64,000 nt of DNA from Hyphomicrobiales bacterium (GTDB taxonomy: Bacteria; Pseudomonadota; Alphaproteobacteria; Rhizobiales; Rhizobiaceae): assembly GCA_900473805.1 (NCBI GenBank), contig UCMS01000008.1, positions 1 through 64,000 on the forward strand. Reading direction: 5' to 3'. The notes below the pieces were generated by a model. The model worked only from the letters and a program-made list of their open reading frames with translations, was not told where the DNA came from and did not search any database. Positions 7,677 through 17,381 of the stretch are shown piece by piece. The position numbers were made by a program, and so were the translations under genes. The number at the start of each line of letters is the position of its first letter. Position 1 is the stretch's first letter.

Positions 7677-9811
7677 TCAACCGCGCCTTCCTCTCCTCCA
7701 TCGCCTTCCGATTGCCTTTCGCAATCGCCTTCATCTGCGTCTCGGTTCTCCTTCTGTCGACCGTCGCCATCTACGGCCTGCAAAGGGCGCGCAGTGAAAT
7801 GGCGGCCTACAGCGTGCAGGCCTTTTCAAGCCTCGCCAAGGCCTCGCTGGTATCGAGGCAAGTTTCCGACCTTGTTTCGAGCGCGCCATTCCTGATGAAT
7901 GCCACGTCTCCCTATCGTGTTTCGAGCGAAAGCCGCGCGGTGGTCGCGCAGGTCGAGACACTTCTGGAGACCATGGCACCGGATAAGCAAGGCGCTGCCA
8001 TGCCAGGCACCGGCGCGTACAGAATCATCGAACTGCTTGAGAACATCGAGGCCCAAACACTGGCACTTGCGGCGAATGCAGATTCCGCACAGGCACACAA
8101 GGCCGAAGCGGCCGTTGCACTCGGAGAGATCGCGACCGCTCGCGCCATTCAGGATCAGGAGCTGCGGCAGCGCCTGAACGACATCGCACAATCAGCCTCC
8201 ACGTCGGACAGTCTCTTCCAGCTTGGCGAACTGCAACGACGCTTCGTTGCGGAAACGACCGCCCGGATGTTGGTGCCGGGTCCCGACCTGCGCGTTTCGC
8301 CCCAACAGCTGGAACCATATCGGCGGATCTTCGAGGCGCAGACACGCTACCTCCTCGAGATGTTCACCATCCGCGCATCGGTCTCACGGCTGCACACAGT
8401 CTCGCGCGATCTCTCGCACGCGACCGAAACCCAGAGCGCATTCGTTGCCAGCGCGCTGAACAAAAATCTCGAAGCCACCTCCAGCGCGTTGCGTCAGCTG
8501 CTCGTCATGATCGTGCTTGCATCCTTCGCGGTCGTTATCCTCGCTATTCTGTCAATTCGCTCAGTGATGCGCGTTTCGCACGGAATAGGTGACCTCTCGC
8601 GCGGCATGAATGCGCTGGCTCGCGGTGAGGAGAACGTCGGGCCGCCCGTTTATGCCGGGACGGAAACGGAGCTGATCCGCTTGCTTGACGCCTTTCGCGC
8701 TTTCAAGGAGAGCGTCGATCGTGTGTCCCGTCTGAGACGTACGGCAGAAGCTGCGGCTCGGACGATCCGATCCACTTTCCGGACGATGAATGAAGGCATC
8801 GCCCTCTTCGATCCGACAGGTCGGCCGATCACCATGAACCGCCGCATCATCGAACTGATGCGGCAGACAGGGTCCTCGCGAAAAATGCCGCTGCGCCGGT
8901 TCGTAGGAACGGTTCCGGAGATCGATCCCCTTCTCATGCCCACCGAAAACGACAGCGGCTCGCTTGTCGAGCGTCAGATGCTGCGGCACCGGTTTGTTGA
9001 CGACCAGGTCGTGGAGATTTCCGCATCAAGGCAACCTGACGGCGGCGTGGTCCTGCTCGCCCGCGACGTGACGGCCATGGATCGCCAGGAGATCGAGGCG
9101 GCCCGCGCCCAGCGCCTGGATGTGGTCATGCGCATGACGCATCAGGTAAGCCACGAGGTCGGTAACATGATCGGGATCATCACCGGAAGCCTTGGCCTAC
9201 TGGAGCGCGAACCGGACTTCACCGAACGCCAGAAGCGGCACCTCGGGCGGATACGAAAGGCCGCTGAACGAGGGCGCGCACTCGCCTCCAGCATGTTATC
9301 CGTCGGCAGCCAGCAGCAGATACGGCCAGCCTCGATAGATATCGCCACAATCCTTCAAGGGATGGCTGATGTTCTGGAAATGGCAATTGGCGCCCGCAAT
9401 CGACTGGAGCTGGAGCTCGCAGCCAATCTGCCAACGGTCAGCCTTGATCCTGCCCTGCTCGAGCAATCCATTCTCAACCTTTGCCTCAACGCGTCGGCCG
9501 CCATGCCGGATGGCGGGACAGTCCGAATTGAAGCGCGGGGGGAGGTGAACACGGTCACCATCGCCGTCATCGACGAAGGCGTCGGTATGTCGCCCGAAGT
9601 CCTCGACCAAGCGATGGAGCCCTACTTCACCACGAGATCGAAAACCGGAGGATCTGGCCTCGGGCTCGCCATGGTCTATGGGTTCGTGCGCCAGTCTGGT
9701 GGTGAAGTCAGAATCACCTCTCGTCTGGGGGAAGGCACACGCGTCGAGCTTTGTTTCCTTCCGTCGAAGTCCGATGCAACGCCATGGAAGGCTGAACACG
9801 AGCGGGTCTGA
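7673..9811 (+). CDS. Membrane sensor histidine kinase
   Basis: A 712-aa inner-membrane sensor. TM1 lies at about 12-32, followed by a mostly helical periplasmic domain to about 270. TM2 (about 274-297) leads into HAMP (about 298-350), then a PAS-like domain (about 355-465), a HisKA H-box with His494 in SHEVGN, and a HATPase domain with N-box NLCLNASAAMPDGG, DEGVGMS and GSGLGLAM. The start is TTG overlapping the regulator's stop. It is the cognate kinase of the adjacent OmpR-type regulator. The long periplasmic domain could sense the transporter's solute, directly or via one of the binding proteins (inference). Confidence 0.9.
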   Translation: MINRAFLSSIAFRLPFAIAFICVSVLLLSTVAIYGLQRARSEMAAYSVQAFSSLAKASLVSRQVSDLVSSAPFLMNATSPYRVSSESRAVVAQVETLLETMAPDKQGAAMPGTGAYRIIELLENIEAQTLALAANADSAQAHKAEAAVALGEIATARAIQDQELRQRLNDIAQSASTSDSLFQLGELQRRFVAETTARMLVPGPDLRVSPQQLEPYRRIFEAQTRYLLEMFTIRASVSRLHTVSRDLSHATETQSAFVASALNKNLEATSSALRQLLVMIVLASFAVVILAILSIRSVMRVSHGIGDLSRGMNALARGEENVGPPVYAGTETELIRLLDAFRAFKESVDRVSRLRRTAEAAARTIRSTFRTMNEGIALFDPTGRPITMNRRIIELMRQTGSSRKMPLRRFVGTVPEIDPLLMPTENDSGSLVERQMLRHRFVDDQVVEISASRQPDGGVVLLARDVTAMDRQEIEAARAQRLDVVMRMTHQVSHEVGNMIGIITGSLGLLEREPDFTERQKRHLGRIRKAAERGRALASSMLSVGSQQQIRPASIDIATILQGMADVLEMAIGARNRLELELAANLPTVSLDPALLEQSILNLCLNASAAMPDGGTVRIEARGEVNTVTIAVIDEGVGMSPEVLDQAMEPYFTTRSKTGGSGLGLAMVYGFVRQSGGEVRITSRLGEGTRVELCFLPSKSDATPWKAEHERV

Positions 9812-9968
9812 GCTACCCAATGCAGCCATCTCGCCCTCGGAACTCGTGTTGCCGTATCGCTGGAGGTCTGCGCGGTGTCCAAGAATCTTTAACATCCTTG
9901 CCCTGCCAGCCTTTGATCTTGCTCCACGAGAATGAAGAAGCGGGGCGGCAGCACTTGCGCCGCTGATT

Positions 9969-12900
9969 TCAGACTGCCGTCTTGTGTCGAACTGGCAGCG
10001 AAAATGTAAATGTGGTCCCAGCGCTCGTCGCGGTAGCGTTCAACATGCCCTCATGCGCGTCGATGATCGATTTGCAGATCGCAAGGCCCATGCCCATGCC
10101 AGACGCTTTGGTCGTGAACATGGGTTCGAAGATCTGAGATGCGATCTCCGGGGGGATCCCGCTGCCGAAGTCTCGTACGGTCACGACGATCTCGGTTTCG
10201 GTATATGTAGAGGTAATCTCGATCTTGCGTCTTTGGCGGGGAAGTTCGTTCATCGCCTCCATGCCATTGTGCACGAGATTCAAAACCACCTGCTTAAGCT
10301 GCGTCGCATCACCCAGCACCGTGGCTCCGCTGGCAGACAGGTCGAGACGGATTTCGGTTCCGTGACGCTCGACCTCGGATCGTGCGATGCGCAACACCTC
10401 CAGAATGACCTCGTTGACGTCGACAATCTCCTCGACCTTCGGGGCTTGTTTGGAGAGCGCCCGCAAAGCGCGGATGATGTCATGGGCACGCGAGACGCTG
10501 GTCTCGATTTCGGTCAGCACGCTCAGGGTTTCCGCGATATCCGGTTCGGCGCGGCTCAGCCAGCGGAGGCCGGCGCCGGCGTTTGAGGCAATGGCGGAAA
10601 GTGGCTGGCCGAGCTCGTGCGTGACGGAGGCGGCGATGCCGCCGAGAAGGGTCAGGCGGGCGTTCTTCTCGAGTTCGGCTCGGGCGCCGGCAAGCGCCTG
10701 CTCGCTGCGTGCGCGAAGCTCGTTTTCCTGCAGCAGCTTTGTATAGAGCCTCGCGTTCTCCAGAGAGATTGCCGCCTGCGAAGCCAGGAGCTTGAGGAGT
10801 GCCACGGTGTCCGCGGCAAAAACCCCCTCAAGATAATCGTTCTGGAGGCAGAGCAGACCAGTGAGTTCACCACGGCGCAGAAGCGGGACGCAGAGGATCG
10901 AGCGCCCGGCGGCGGACTGTTTGTCGGCGGCCCAGGCTCCGAAGTCGGAGCCTGAAATCACGAAGGGGGTTCGCGTCTGGAGCGCGCGGTCGATCACCGA
11001 ATAGGGTGGGCTCAGGCCATAGCGATCCGGATTGAGGGTGCTGACGCGGACGCTACCGCCTTCGGTCCAGGCGGACGCTTCTGCCTCCAACTTGCCATCG
11101 GCGATCTTCAGCAGCAGCCCGCGAGTAGCGCCGGCATGCACCAGCATGCGTGTCATCAGCGTTTCGATCACCCGATCGAGAACAATCTCTTCCGAGAGCG
11201 CAAGCGACGTTCCCAGGACTGTCTCCAGGTCGCCGGCGGCCGTCGCAAGGCCAGAGCCGGCAGCCGGACGCCGCTCCGAATCGACGGCAAAAGACGTTCT
11301 CAGGCTTCTTGCCTTGTGCCTCGCGCCCCAGCGCTCATAGGCTTCTGACGCAAGCGACAAGTAGGCATTGGCACTGATGGGGTTGCTCATCTCCAGGCAG
11401 CAGGCCCCGGCACGTTCAAGCGACAGCGCATGCTCATGCTCGAAGCGGGAGGAGCGCGCCGCGGCGGCGGCTTTTTCGTAAAGGACAAGCGCCTCGGCGT
11501 AATTTCCGTTTCTGCGGGCAATCTCGGCATCGAGGAGCAGCAGCTTGTCAGCAAAGTTCAGGGGATTGAGGTCTGCCCAGAGCGCGAGACGGGAGCGGAC
11601 TTCGTCGAGACGGGCATCGTCGAATCTCTCTGCGGATGCGTCTCGTCTGCCGGCGGCAAGAGCGAGGCCGAGATAGAATTTGCAGAAGCCCGTATCGATA
11701 TGGGCAAGCAGGAAGATGCTCAATGCGTCGGCGGCCATCAGTTTATCGACCGCTTCCGAATAGGCACCGTTGTAGTAGAGCGAGGTGCCCTCATAGAAGG
11801 CAACCCAGAAAGCCGTGGTCGGTGAAACCACAGGTGCCGTCTGCGCGAGGCTTTCTGACGATTGCACTGCGCCCTGCCCTTCGGCGAGGTCGACGACAAG
11901 ACGGAGCTGTGCCGCCAGAATATGCTCGATGTCAGTGTAGCCGAAGCGGCGGGTGACCGCGATCGACTCCTCCGCCTCTCGCCGGATAGTCGGGATCTCT
12001 TCACCCATGGCAATCAGGTCGGAAACAAGGTGGTTGCGTGCGTAACACATCCAGCCAACATCACCCGCCGCATGAGCCGCATCGAGGGCTTCGCGCACGC
12101 GCTCCAGGGCATAAGGCATCGAGCGGGTCCAAGGGGCAACCTGATCCACCGCCAGCAAGACCGAGGTTCGATGCTCTTCGAAACCGTATTTGTCGACCAA
12201 TGCTCGGGCGGCGAGGCTGAAGCTCAGACCATCGGCATAAGCATCGTATTTGTCGGAGATCATGGCGCCGAACCAGGCGAGGCCATGGGTGGATTCCGGG
12301 CTTGCCCCATAATCGAGCGTGAGTTCGACCATCTTGGCAAGATGCATGAAGCGCAGCCCATCCGTCGTGAAAACCGATGAGATGAGAGGCGCCAGCAGCG
12401 ACATGGCCGCACGGATGCGCGGATCCTCCATGAGAGGTATGTGTTCGAGATCGGAGATCTGTCTGCCGTCCAGTCGTCGGCGGATGGCGCGATAGACTTC
12501 ATCCTGCTCTGCTTCGCTCGCCCCGCGTGCGAGCTTCACGCCGAGTTCGTCAAGACCCAGCAACGCTTCGTCGATTGCGCCATCATAATCTGATTTCAGC
12601 GTCAGCAGATTGGCCCGGAGGCGGAAGACAGCGCTTCTATCGAGCGCCGACCGAGCATATCGAAGGAGTTCATTGAGCCGGCGCTCTGCAGCCTCGAGTG
12701 AGGCTGATCCGAGCAGAGCCTCACACAGTTGGGTATGCGCACGGACCGCGAGGCCGTAGTCGTCTCCCCAAAGGTCGTCCCGGATGAGCTTGACCGCCGT
12801 CTCGCCATAGCGGACCGCCTGACCGAAGGCTGCTGAACGCCTTGCATGGGAGAGAGCGGCCAGAAGCGCCTCAATGAACAGCTTTCGTTTTTCGAGCGGC

Positions 12901-15047
12901 AGATCTTCGGCCCGAGATTGCTCGATCTGATTGGCGATGGCGAAGGCAGCAGCATTGGTGCCGCTGTCCCATATCGACATCATCACATCGACCAGGTGAC
13001 GATGGCGATCACGCCTCGTCGCCTCGTCCATCAGCGAATAGGCGGCCTCCTGAATGCGGTCATGGGTGAAGCTGAGTTTCGCAGGCGACAGCACGACGAA
13101 GCCCGAACGCGCCAATGGGGCTGCAAGTTGTTGCAGGTTTTCGTCTGACAGACCAAGCGCCCTGGCGAGGACGGCCTTTTCTGCGTCAGGACCGATGCAG
13201 GCCATCGTCTGGAGAAGACCGAGTGCCTCAGAGCCCTCCTTCTCAAGACGGGCCGTTACGAAGGAGATGATGTTTTCGCTGGCAGGATAACGAGCGACAT
13301 CTTCAACCCGGCATAGCCAAGCCTTCTCAGCCGGCGAGAAATAGACGACGCCATCCTGAACGAGTGCCTGCAGCAGTCTTCGAAGGTAGAAGGGATTTCC
13401 TCCTGTCTTCTCATGCAGCGTTTCAGCCAGATCGGTGAGACCATCCGGGGCATCGGAAAAGATCGTTTCGAGCATCTGCCGTGTGGACTGGAGAGAGAGC
13501 GGCCGCAGATAGAGTTCTGCGAGCTCAGCCATCGAGACGCGTGCCTCTGCCATCAAGCGGTCGGACAGGGCTTGGGCTTCGCCGGACTGCTCGCGCCGGG
13601 CAACGATCAGAAGAAGCCCGGTGACCGGTTCGTTCACCAGGACCGACAGGAAGGAGCGCGTCGCTTCATCGGCCCATTGAATATCGTCGAGAAACAGGAC
13701 AAGCGGGCTGATCGTCGCTGCCGCGACGGAGAGCACCGCGCGCAAGGCCCGCTGCAAGCGGACTTGGACCATCGGCCCCGGTATTTCGATCCGGCTCGCC
13801 TGGGGTCCGGTCAGTATTTCCACCGCTGGCAGGAGATCGACCAGCAAGGATGCATTGCCCTGAAGCTCACGGGCAAGTGCTTTTCGAAGCGATGCCAAGG
13901 TCACATGATCCGCACGGACGGCTTCGTCGATGAAGGCGCCAATGGCCTGCACGATGGGCCCATAGGGGACTTCCGACTGATGCTGATCACTCTTGCCCTG
14001 GATGAACAGGGCTCTTTCACCGGCGATCTTGGCAAGGCTCTGGACGAGGCTCGACTTGCCGACGCCGGGCTGGCCATGCACCGCTATCATCGACGGCTTG
14101 CCATGAACCAAGAAGCGATCGAGTACATTGCCGAGAATCTGTTCCTCTTCCCCTCGACCGAAGAGCGAAGAGGTCAAGAGCTGAGCGAAAGGCGCGTCGA
14201 CGCGTCCGATCTCGAATTGGCTGATCGCGCCATTCTCGCGCCATTCCTGGTCGCAGCGCGCAAGGTCAAGCTCCAGTGCCAGGGCGGACTGATAGCGCGC
14301 AGCCGGCTCTTTCGCGAGTAGGCGCTTGAGGATCTGCCCGATCACCGGCGGCAGATCTGCGAACATGCTGCTGGCATCCATCGGTGCCAGTGCCAGATGG
14401 GCATGACGCCATTCGACCGGCGAGTTGGCTGCCAGCGGGAAGATGCCCGTCAGATGCCTGAAGAGGATCATGCCGAGCGCGTAAAGATCGCTCCTGCTGT
14501 CGCACTGCGGGGCAACCGGTCGCAACTGCTCCGGCGCCCGGTAGATGATCTCGTCGATCACGCCGAGTGTCTGGGCGGAGGCCGTGGCGGGCATCGCTCG
14601 CAAACGGACCGTACCCTTTTGATCGATGGCAAAATCGATCGGATGCAGAGAGCCGAGCGGTGCGCCATCAGCATGGGCTGCGGCAAGCGAACGAACCATG
14701 GAGAGCGCCCGTGGCAGGAACTCCTGCAGCGGAACGGGCGAAGGCGACAACAATCCAAGCAAGATGCTTGTTGTATCGAAGACAAGTACCCGGTGTTCGT
14801 CTTCTTCGAGAATGGCGGCAGGTGTATCGAGCCAGATCTCGGCATTTGCATAGCGACGCAGGCGCAGGTCGGCTTGAGGTGAGCGCACCGGCTCCCTGGA
14901 TCGGGGAAGAAAGAGCGCATCCCATTCTCCACCGTCCTGCGACAGCCGATAGAAGCTCGCCCCGGCAGACTGCCAGACAAGAGTCTGATTGCAGGCTCGA
15001 AGCCACGCTCGATCGAACATTCCGCTATCTCTGGCTACCTGGAACAT
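9969..15047 (-). CDS. Giant hybrid: degenerate Ser/Thr-kinase domain, AAA ATPase, helical repeats, GAF, histidine kinase
   Basis: About 1692 aa, soluble. Numbering from ATG 15047: a protein-kinase-like region (about 60-270) keeps YRAPEQL and SDLYALG. Where HRDLKP is expected it has GSLHP, and where DFG is expected it has RAM, so it looks like a pseudokinase. An AAA/STAND ATPase follows with Walker A GQPGVGKSS (325-333) and Walker B LFLDD (about 451-455). Next is a long alpha-helical, TPR-like region (about 650-1260), a GAF domain (about 1273-1436), HisKA with His1477 in THELGQP, and a HATPase (HNGMEAM, DFGSGIPP, GMGMGLAICKS). No receiver or membrane segment is seen. The frame is open to a GTG at 15176, but that leaves no room for a promoter. 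ATG 15047 has GGGTGA upstream; ATG 15020 is an alternative. The output partner is unknown. Confidence 0.85.
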   Translation of the reverse strand: MFQVARDSGMFDRAWLRACNQTLVWQSAGASFYRLSQDGGEWDALFLPRSREPVRSPQADLRLRRYANAEIWLDTPAAILEEDEHRVLVFDTTSILLGLLSPSPVPLQEFLPRALSMVRSLAAAHADGAPLGSLHPIDFAIDQKGTVRLRAMPATASAQTLGVIDEIIYRAPEQLRPVAPQCDSRSDLYALGMILFRHLTGIFPLAANSPVEWRHAHLALAPMDASSMFADLPPVIGQILKRLLAKEPAARYQSALALELDLARCDQEWRENGAISQFEIGRVDAPFAQLLTSSLFGRGEEEQILGNVLDRFLVHGKPSMIAVHGQPGVGKSSLVQSLAKIAGERALFIQGKSDQHQSEVPYGPIVQAIGAFIDEAVRADHVTLASLRKALARELQGNASLLVDLLPAVEILTGPQASRIEIPGPMVQVRLQRALRAVLSVAAATISPLVLFLDDIQWADEATRSFLSVLVNEPVTGLLLIVARREQSGEAQALSDRLMAEARVSMAELAELYLRPLSLQSTRQMLETIFSDAPDGLTDLAETLHEKTGGNPFYLRRLLQALVQDGVVYFSPAEKAWLCRVEDVARYPASENIISFVTARLEKEGSEALGLLQTMACIGPDAEKAVLARALGLSDENLQQLAAPLARSGFVVLSPAKLSFTHDRIQEAAYSLMDEATRRDRHRHLVDVMMSIWDSGTNAAAFAIANQIEQSRAEDLPLEKRKLFIEALLAALSHARRSAAFGQAVRYGETAVKLIRDDLWGDDYGLAVRAHTQLCEALLGSASLEAAERRLNELLRYARSALDRSAVFRLRANLLTLKSDYDGAIDEALLGLDELGVKLARGASEAEQDEVYRAIRRRLDGRQISDLEHIPLMEDPRIRAAMSLLAPLISSVFTTDGLRFMHLAKMVELTLDYGASPESTHGLAWFGAMISDKYDAYADGLSFSLAARALVDKYGFEEHRTSVLLAVDQVAPWTRSMPYALERVREALDAAHAAGDVGWMCYARNHLVSDLIAMGEEIPTIRREAEESIAVTRRFGYTDIEHILAAQLRLVVDLAEGQGAVQSSESLAQTAPVVSPTTAFWVAFYEGTSLYYNGAYSEAVDKLMAADALSIFLLAHIDTGFCKFYLGLALAAGRRDASAERFDDARLDEVRSRLALWADLNPLNFADKLLLLDAEIARRNGNYAEALVLYEKAAAAARSSRFEHEHALSLERAGACCLEMSNPISANAYLSLASEAYERWGARHKARSLRTSFAVDSERRPAAGSGLATAAGDLETVLGTSLALSEEIVLDRVIETLMTRMLVHAGATRGLLLKIADGKLEAEASAWTEGGSVRVSTLNPDRYGLSPPYSVIDRALQTRTPFVISGSDFGAWAADKQSAAGRSILCVPLLRRGELTGLLCLQNDYLEGVFAADTVALLKLLASQAAISLENARLYTKLLQENELRARSEQALAGARAELEKNARLTLLGGIAASVTHELGQPLSAIASNAGAGLRWLSRAEPDIAETLSVLTEIETSVSRAHDIIRALRALSKQAPKVEEIVDVNEVILEVLRIARSEVERHGTEIRLDLSASGATVLGDATQLKQVVLNLVHNGMEAMNELPRQRRKIEITSTYTETEIVVTVRDFGSGIPPEIASQIFEPMFTTKASGMGMGLAICKSIIDAHEGMLNATATSAGTTFTFSLPVRHKTAV

Positions 15048-15218
15048 GGTCGTCACCCGACATGGTTGCCCATTTTGCTGTCGTAGCATCGACAAGCCAA
15101 GGCTGTCTTTGCCCCACGTGCTGTCGTACATGCCGAGTTTGCTGCGCATGCGAAAACTTGGCATTGCGAACAGCACATCGGAGTTTTATGATAATTGCTT
15201 ATAGAGGGGCAAAGGCGC

Positions 15219-16115
15219 ATGTCGTCACTACACGATCATGGCATTTTCAAATTCCCTCAGGCGGGTGTCATCAACTCTTCTGTGGATCGGCGGTGGCGTA
15301 ATCTGGGCGCGGAAGTGCGTGCGCATCCAGCCTGCGAGATACCCGATATTTGCAGCACCCAGATGGAGATTACCCTGGCTCTCCAGGGAACGCCGACGGG
15401 CTTCGTGCACCGCCGGGGAGACGGTCGATTTCAGTCGACGGCGGTACGCAGCGGCACGCTCTGGTTCTGCCCGATCGGTGTCCAGGAAGATTCCATCAGG
15501 ATCACCGAGCCATTGCCCGAGATCCTGCATCTCTATCTCCCCGAGCACCAGTTCGCCACGGTCGGTGAGCTGACATCGCAGCCCGTCGCATCCGGCGACA
15601 TCGCTTATCTGGCCGATGTGGCCGATGAATTTGTCCGGCAGATCTGTGTCCGCGTCCTTCAGGAAATGCGCCATGAAACGGCAGCGGGGGACTTGCTCGT
15701 GGAACAGCTCTCCATGGCGCTCACCCTGCATCTGCTCTCGCGGTATTCGGGAAATAGCCTGGCAGTCACGTCGGCCGACGTGAACGGCGCCTTGAGCCCG
15801 GCCCGGCGGAAGAGGGTCATCGACTATGTCGAGGAAAACCTGGAAGCCGATCTGACGGTGGCGGAGCTTGCCGAAGTCGCCTGTCTCAGCCGCTATCATT
15901 TTGCCCGGTCATTCAAGGCAGCGCTCGGGCAGTCCCCGTCGGAATATGTCGCCAATCGACGGCTGCTGCTTGGGCAGCAACTCCTGGAAGACCCGACCCT
16001 CACGCTTGCTGAAATCGCCTTCCGTTGCCGTTTCTCCTCGCAGGCCGCTTTCGGGCGTGCGTTCCGGCGCCATACCGGCATGTCCCCCGGCGACTATCGC
16101 CGGCACAGGAACTGA
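15219..16115 (+). CDS. AraC-family transcriptional regulator
   Basis: A 298-aa DNA-binding protein. The C-terminal ~100 residues hold the two HTH motifs of AraC/XylS (LTVAELAEVACLSRYHFARSFK and LTLAEIAFRCRFSSQAAFGRAFRR, ending MSPGDYRR). The N-terminal ~180 residues are a cupin-like effector domain. ATG 15219 is chosen because GAGGGG precedes it; an in-frame TTG at 15195 lacks a site. The gene is 150 bp upstream of the isochorismatase-amidohydrolase operon on the same strand, so it probably activates that operon. It is also divergent from the giant kinase gene, which it might control. Confidence 0.88.
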   Translation: MSSLHDHGIFKFPQAGVINSSVDRRWRNLGAEVRAHPACEIPDICSTQMEITLALQGTPTGFVHRRGDGRFQSTAVRSGTLWFCPIGVQEDSIRITEPLPEILHLYLPEHQFATVGELTSQPVASGDIAYLADVADEFVRQICVRVLQEMRHETAAGDLLVEQLSMALTLHLLSRYSGNSLAVTSADVNGALSPARRKRVIDYVEENLEADLTVAELAEVACLSRYHFARSFKAALGQSPSEYVANRRLLLGQQLLEDPTLTLAEIAFRCRFSSQAAFGRAFRRHTGMSPGDYRRHRN

Positions 16116-16266
16116 ACGCACTCCGGTTCATCAACACGTCGTATCAAGGGTAACCGCTGGAGATCAGCGAAACGTCCAAAACGGCTGAGTAACCGACAAG
16201 AGACCGACGGGCCGACAAGGCATTCTCTCCTCGTCACTGCTTCTCCCAAGCACCGAGGAAATGAAA

Positions 16267-16923
16267 ATGACCATTCAAGCCAATGCCGCACCCGGCGCAA
16301 AACTTCTGAACGCCGCCGATCATACCCTGATCATGATCGACTTTCAGTCCCAGATGGCCTTTGCCACAAAGAGCATCGATGCCGTCAACCTGCGCACCAA
16401 TGCAGCGCTTGTTGCCAATGCCGCGAAGACCTTCAACGTCTCGACGATCCTGACCACCGTTGCCGAGAAGAGCTTTTCCGGCCCGATGTTCGATGAGATC
16501 ACCAGCACCTTCTCCGGTCAGCCGATGCTCGACCGCACGTCGATGAACACCTGGGAAGACGCGGCCGTGATCGCCGATGTCAACCGGATTGCCAAGAAGC
16601 GCATCGTGCTTTGCGGCCTCTGGACGAGCGTCTGCATCGTCGGCCCGGCCCTTTCGGCGCTCGACCAGGGTTTCGAGGTCTACGTGATCGCCGACGCCTG
16701 CGGCGATGTCAGCACGGAGGCGCATGACCGCGCCATGGACCGCATGGTGCAGGCCGGTGCCCAGCCGATGACCTCACTCCAGTATCTCCTTGAACTGCAG
16801 CGCGACTGGGCTCGGGCCGAGACCTATGAGGCAACCACCGGGATCGCGAAGAAGCTCGGCGGCGCCTACGGCCTCGGCGTCACCTACGCCAAGACGATGT
16901 TCAACGCGGTCGAGGGCCACTGA
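16267..16923 (+). CDS. Isochorismatase-family (YcaC-like) cysteine hydrolase
   Basis: A 218-aa cytoplasmic hydrolase. The catalytic Asp is in MIDFQ near residue 23 and the nucleophilic Cys in GLWTSVCIVG near residue 121, as in the isochorismatase-like/YcaC fold. The Lys of the triad is not securely placed by eye. GAGGA at 16255 is one base from the ATG at 16261 and seven from that at 16267, so the latter is preferred. It leads an operon of XapX, amidohydrolase, DoxX, alpha/beta hydrolase and MFS. Family substrates include N-carbamoyl compounds, nicotinamide and isochorismate; the actual substrate here is unknown. Confidence 0.85.
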   Translation: MTIQANAAPGAKLLNAADHTLIMIDFQSQMAFATKSIDAVNLRTNAALVANAAKTFNVSTILTTVAEKSFSGPMFDEITSTFSGQPMLDRTSMNTWEDAAVIADVNRIAKKRIVLCGLWTSVCIVGPALSALDQGFEVYVIADACGDVSTEAHDRAMDRMVQAGAQPMTSLQYLLELQRDWARAETYEATTGIAKKLGGAYGLGVTYAKTMFNAVEGH

Positions 16924-16936
16924 CCCCGTCCCCGCC

Positions 16937-17009
16937 GGTCGTTCCGCGTCCCGCCTCCCAACCGGAACGACCAACCACGCCTGGCGCGGCTCCCCTCCCG
17001 CGCCAGGCG
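16937..17009. other. Two tandem intercistronic stem-loops
   Basis: The gap between the hydrolase and the XapX gene holds two perfect inverted repeats: a 10-bp stem (16937-16946 with 16963-16972) and a 12-bp stem (16978-16989 with 16998-17009, 8-nt loop). Neither is followed by T residues. They probably protect the 3' end of the first cistron's mRNA or partly attenuate the operon. Confidence 0.65.
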
Positions 17010-17073
17010 TAGGTGGACGACACGTTCGCAGCACCACCGCATGCATTCGATCTCACGCCGAAAGGAAACGGTG

Positions 17074-17331
17074 ATGAAACTCTACCTCATCTCACTCGCA
17101 GCAGGGCTGCTCGTCGGCGTGATCTACGGGATCCTCAACGTGCGCTCGCCTGCCCCGCCGGTTATCGCGCTGGTCGGCCTGCTCGGCATTCTGATCGGCG
17201 AACAGATCGTGCCACTCGCCAGAGGCGCTCTCGTTCGGCAACCGATCACGACATCGCTCCCGAAGCCGAGCGAAACGCGGACAACGACCGACCTCAGCGA
17301 GACCCGCAGACCGCAGGACCGGACGGGCTGA
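17074..17331 (+). CDS. XapX-domain small membrane protein
   Basis: An 85-aa protein. Residues 1-52 match the XapX domain: two short hydrophobic segments (LYLISLAAGLLVGVIYGIL and VIALVGLLGILIGEQ) linked by NVRSPAPP. The C-terminal ~30 residues are polar and look unstructured. ATG 17074 has AAAGGA upstream; a GTG lies one codon before. XapX proteins are small inner-membrane proteins of unknown role, often next to amidohydrolases and hydrolases. Here it precedes a YtcJ-like amidohydrolase by 50 bp. Confidence 0.8.
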   Translation: MKLYLISLAAGLLVGVIYGILNVRSPAPPVIALVGLLGILIGEQIVPLARGALVRQPITTSLPKPSETRTTTDLSETRRPQDRTG

Positions 17332-17381
17332 ACTCCTCGCCCGCGAACCGAAGCCCTCTCAATTCAGAAGGAAACACTGTG

